Of a stretch of DNA of 5,424 nt, positions 4,695 through 5,424 are shown one piece after another. This DNA comes from Nitrososphaera sp. (GTDB lineage: Archaea > Thermoproteota > Nitrososphaeria > Nitrososphaerales > Nitrososphaeraceae): the NCBI GenBank assembly GCA_023252395.1, contig JAJPDY010000096.1, forward strand, positions 1 to 5,424, given 5' to 3'. Position numbers and translations under genes: made by a program. Under the pieces are notes generated by a model, which had not been told where the DNA came from, searched no databases, and was given only the letters and a program-made list of their open reading frames with translations. Each line of letters begins with the position of its first letter. Positions within the stretch are counted from its first letter, which is position 1.

Positions 4695-5424
4695 GTGCGC
4701 AGGGTAACTATAGGCGTTCCTGCCTATGATGAAGAGCAGAACATGCTGAACTTTCTGCAGTCGCTTGAGGATCAGCATGTACGCGGCTTTGCAATATCTG
4801 AAGTCATTGTCTCAGACGACTCTTCTGACAGGACAGTCGAGCTTGTCAGCCGCTTTGCAAAACATTCGCCCCTTAATGTTGTTCTGCTGCACCATGACAC
4901 GCGGAGAGGAGCTGCGGCAGCCTGGAATGAAATTTTCAATCAGGCAACCGGCGACGTTATAGTGCTTTATGACGCAGACACGATACCGCACCCTTCATGC
5001 ACAGAGCAGCTCGTTTCGGGCATCAGGGAAAACATCGGGCTCTGCGCCTCAAACTCGCAGCCGGTGCAGCCAAGAGGTGTCGCCGGCAGGGCATCCGTCT
5101 TTATCTCAAACTGGCTCAGGTCAGTCAGGCTGGCAGGGCTGTCGCAATACACGGTTATGGGCCGGGCACTTGCGATCGACTCAAAAGTTGCAAAAAAGAT
5201 CCAGATACCTTCTGACATCATTGCTATTGATCTGTACCTGCAGTGCAGGGTGCTTGAAACGGGCCTGAACGTCGCCTACAACGACGACGCAATAGTGTAC
5301 TTCAAGCCTGCAAGCAGCATGCAGGACCTGGCCTCTCAGGTGGTGCGAGCAGTCAACGGCCACAACCAGATAAAGGATTACGTCTCGCGCTTCAAGATCG
5401 GCCTGCCGCCGCAGGTGGCAGTTG
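4695..5424 (+). CDS. Family 2 glycosyltransferase, N-terminal part (runs off window)
   Basis: An open frame of 243 codons without a stop, truncated at the window edge. The protein begins VRRVTIGVPAYDEEQN, the standard GT-A/GT2 opening that binds the nucleotide sugar, followed by VIVSDDSSDRT at 37-47 (variant of DDGSTD), RRGAAAAWN at 70-78, and VLYDADTIPHP at 90-100 with the metal-binding DAD (Asp93, Asp95). Later, AIDLYLQCRVLETG at 177-190 is the likely catalytic-base region (Asp179), and QVVRAV at 215-220 sits where processive GT2 enzymes have QxxRW. It likely transfers a sugar from a nucleotide donor to a lipid, polysaccharide or protein acceptor; substrate unknown. Whether C-terminal membrane helices follow cannot be seen. 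The start is GTG at 4695 because the next in-frame ATG at 4743 would cut off the VPAYDEE motif. Divergent from hemB. Confidence 0.88.
   Translation, partial: MRRVTIGVPAYDEEQNMLNFLQSLEDQHVRGFAISEVIVSDDSSDRTVELVSRFAKHSPLNVVLLHHDTRRGAAAAWNEIFNQATGDVIVLYDADTIPHPSCTEQLVSGIRENIGLCASNSQPVQPRGVAGRASVFISNWLRSVRLAGLSQYTVMGRALAIDSKVAKKIQIPSDIIAIDLYLQCRVLETGLNVAYNDDAIVYFKPASSMQDLASQVVRAVNGHNQIKDYVSRFKIGLPPQVAV

Noticed and set aside
4967..5363. Minus-strand and alternate plus-strand frames within the glycosyltransferase region
   Set aside because: The frame beginning at 4695 carries the full GT2 motif order over 243 codons, so the others are shadows.
1..5424. CRISPR array, insertion sequence, phage or attachment-site features
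   Set aside because: No regularly spaced repeats, terminal inverted repeats, transposase or integrase motifs were seen; no duplicated tRNA 3' end next to tRNA-Tyr was noticed in the window.

Overview
The window is most likely chromosomal DNA of an ammonia-oxidising thaumarchaeon of the Nitrososphaera type (group I.1b). This is inferred from several archaeal signs. Protein starts lack Shine-Dalgarno sequences but have TATA-like boxes about 20-30 bp upstream. The tRNA-Tyr has an archaeal C1:G72 pair, no encoded CCA and two introns. The alcohol dehydrogenase resembles the Sulfolobus enzyme. Base composition is moderate and AGG/ATA codons are frequent. No mobile element, CRISPR array or phage gene was seen; this looks like compact core chromosome.

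Layout: (1) 2-1054 (+), a zinc-dependent medium-chain alcohol dehydrogenase, whole coding region but promoter outside the window. (2) 1051-1398 (-), a 115-residue uncharacterised protein whose stop codon overlaps the dehydrogenase stop in a CTAG palindrome. (3) 1399-1515, a divergent intergenic region with a clear TATA box for the next gene. (4) 1516-2016 (+), a 166-residue highly charged, cysteine-free, probably coiled-coil protein starting at GTG. (5) 2021-3415 (-), an aldehyde dehydrogenase of the succinate-semialdehyde dehydrogenase (Sad/YneI-like) type, convergent with gene 4 across a 4-bp gap. (6) 3453-3619 (-), a tRNA-Tyr(GTA) gene interrupted by a 61-nt anticodon-loop intron and a 32-nt T-loop intron. 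(7) 3660-4646 (-), hemB, porphobilinogen synthase. (8) 4695-5424 (+), the N-terminal 243 codons of a family 2 glycosyltransferase starting at GTG and running off the window, divergent from hemB across 48 bp.

The two dehydrogenases could both act on semialdehydes or other short aldehydes (C4 semialdehydes matter in the thaumarchaeal 3-hydroxypropionate/4-hydroxybutyrate cycle), but they are not in one operon and this link is inference. hemB, tRNA-Tyr and the aldehyde dehydrogenase lie in series on the minus strand with no obvious T-rich terminator between them, although each has its own TATA-like box.

The most notable item is the tRNA-Tyr gene: with both introns removed it folds into a complete 74-nt cloverleaf, and the T-loop intron is at a non-canonical position. 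Next in interest are the compact hemB/glycosyltransferase intergenic region, where one AT-rich box may serve two leaderless GTG-start genes, and the two small proteins of unknown function.
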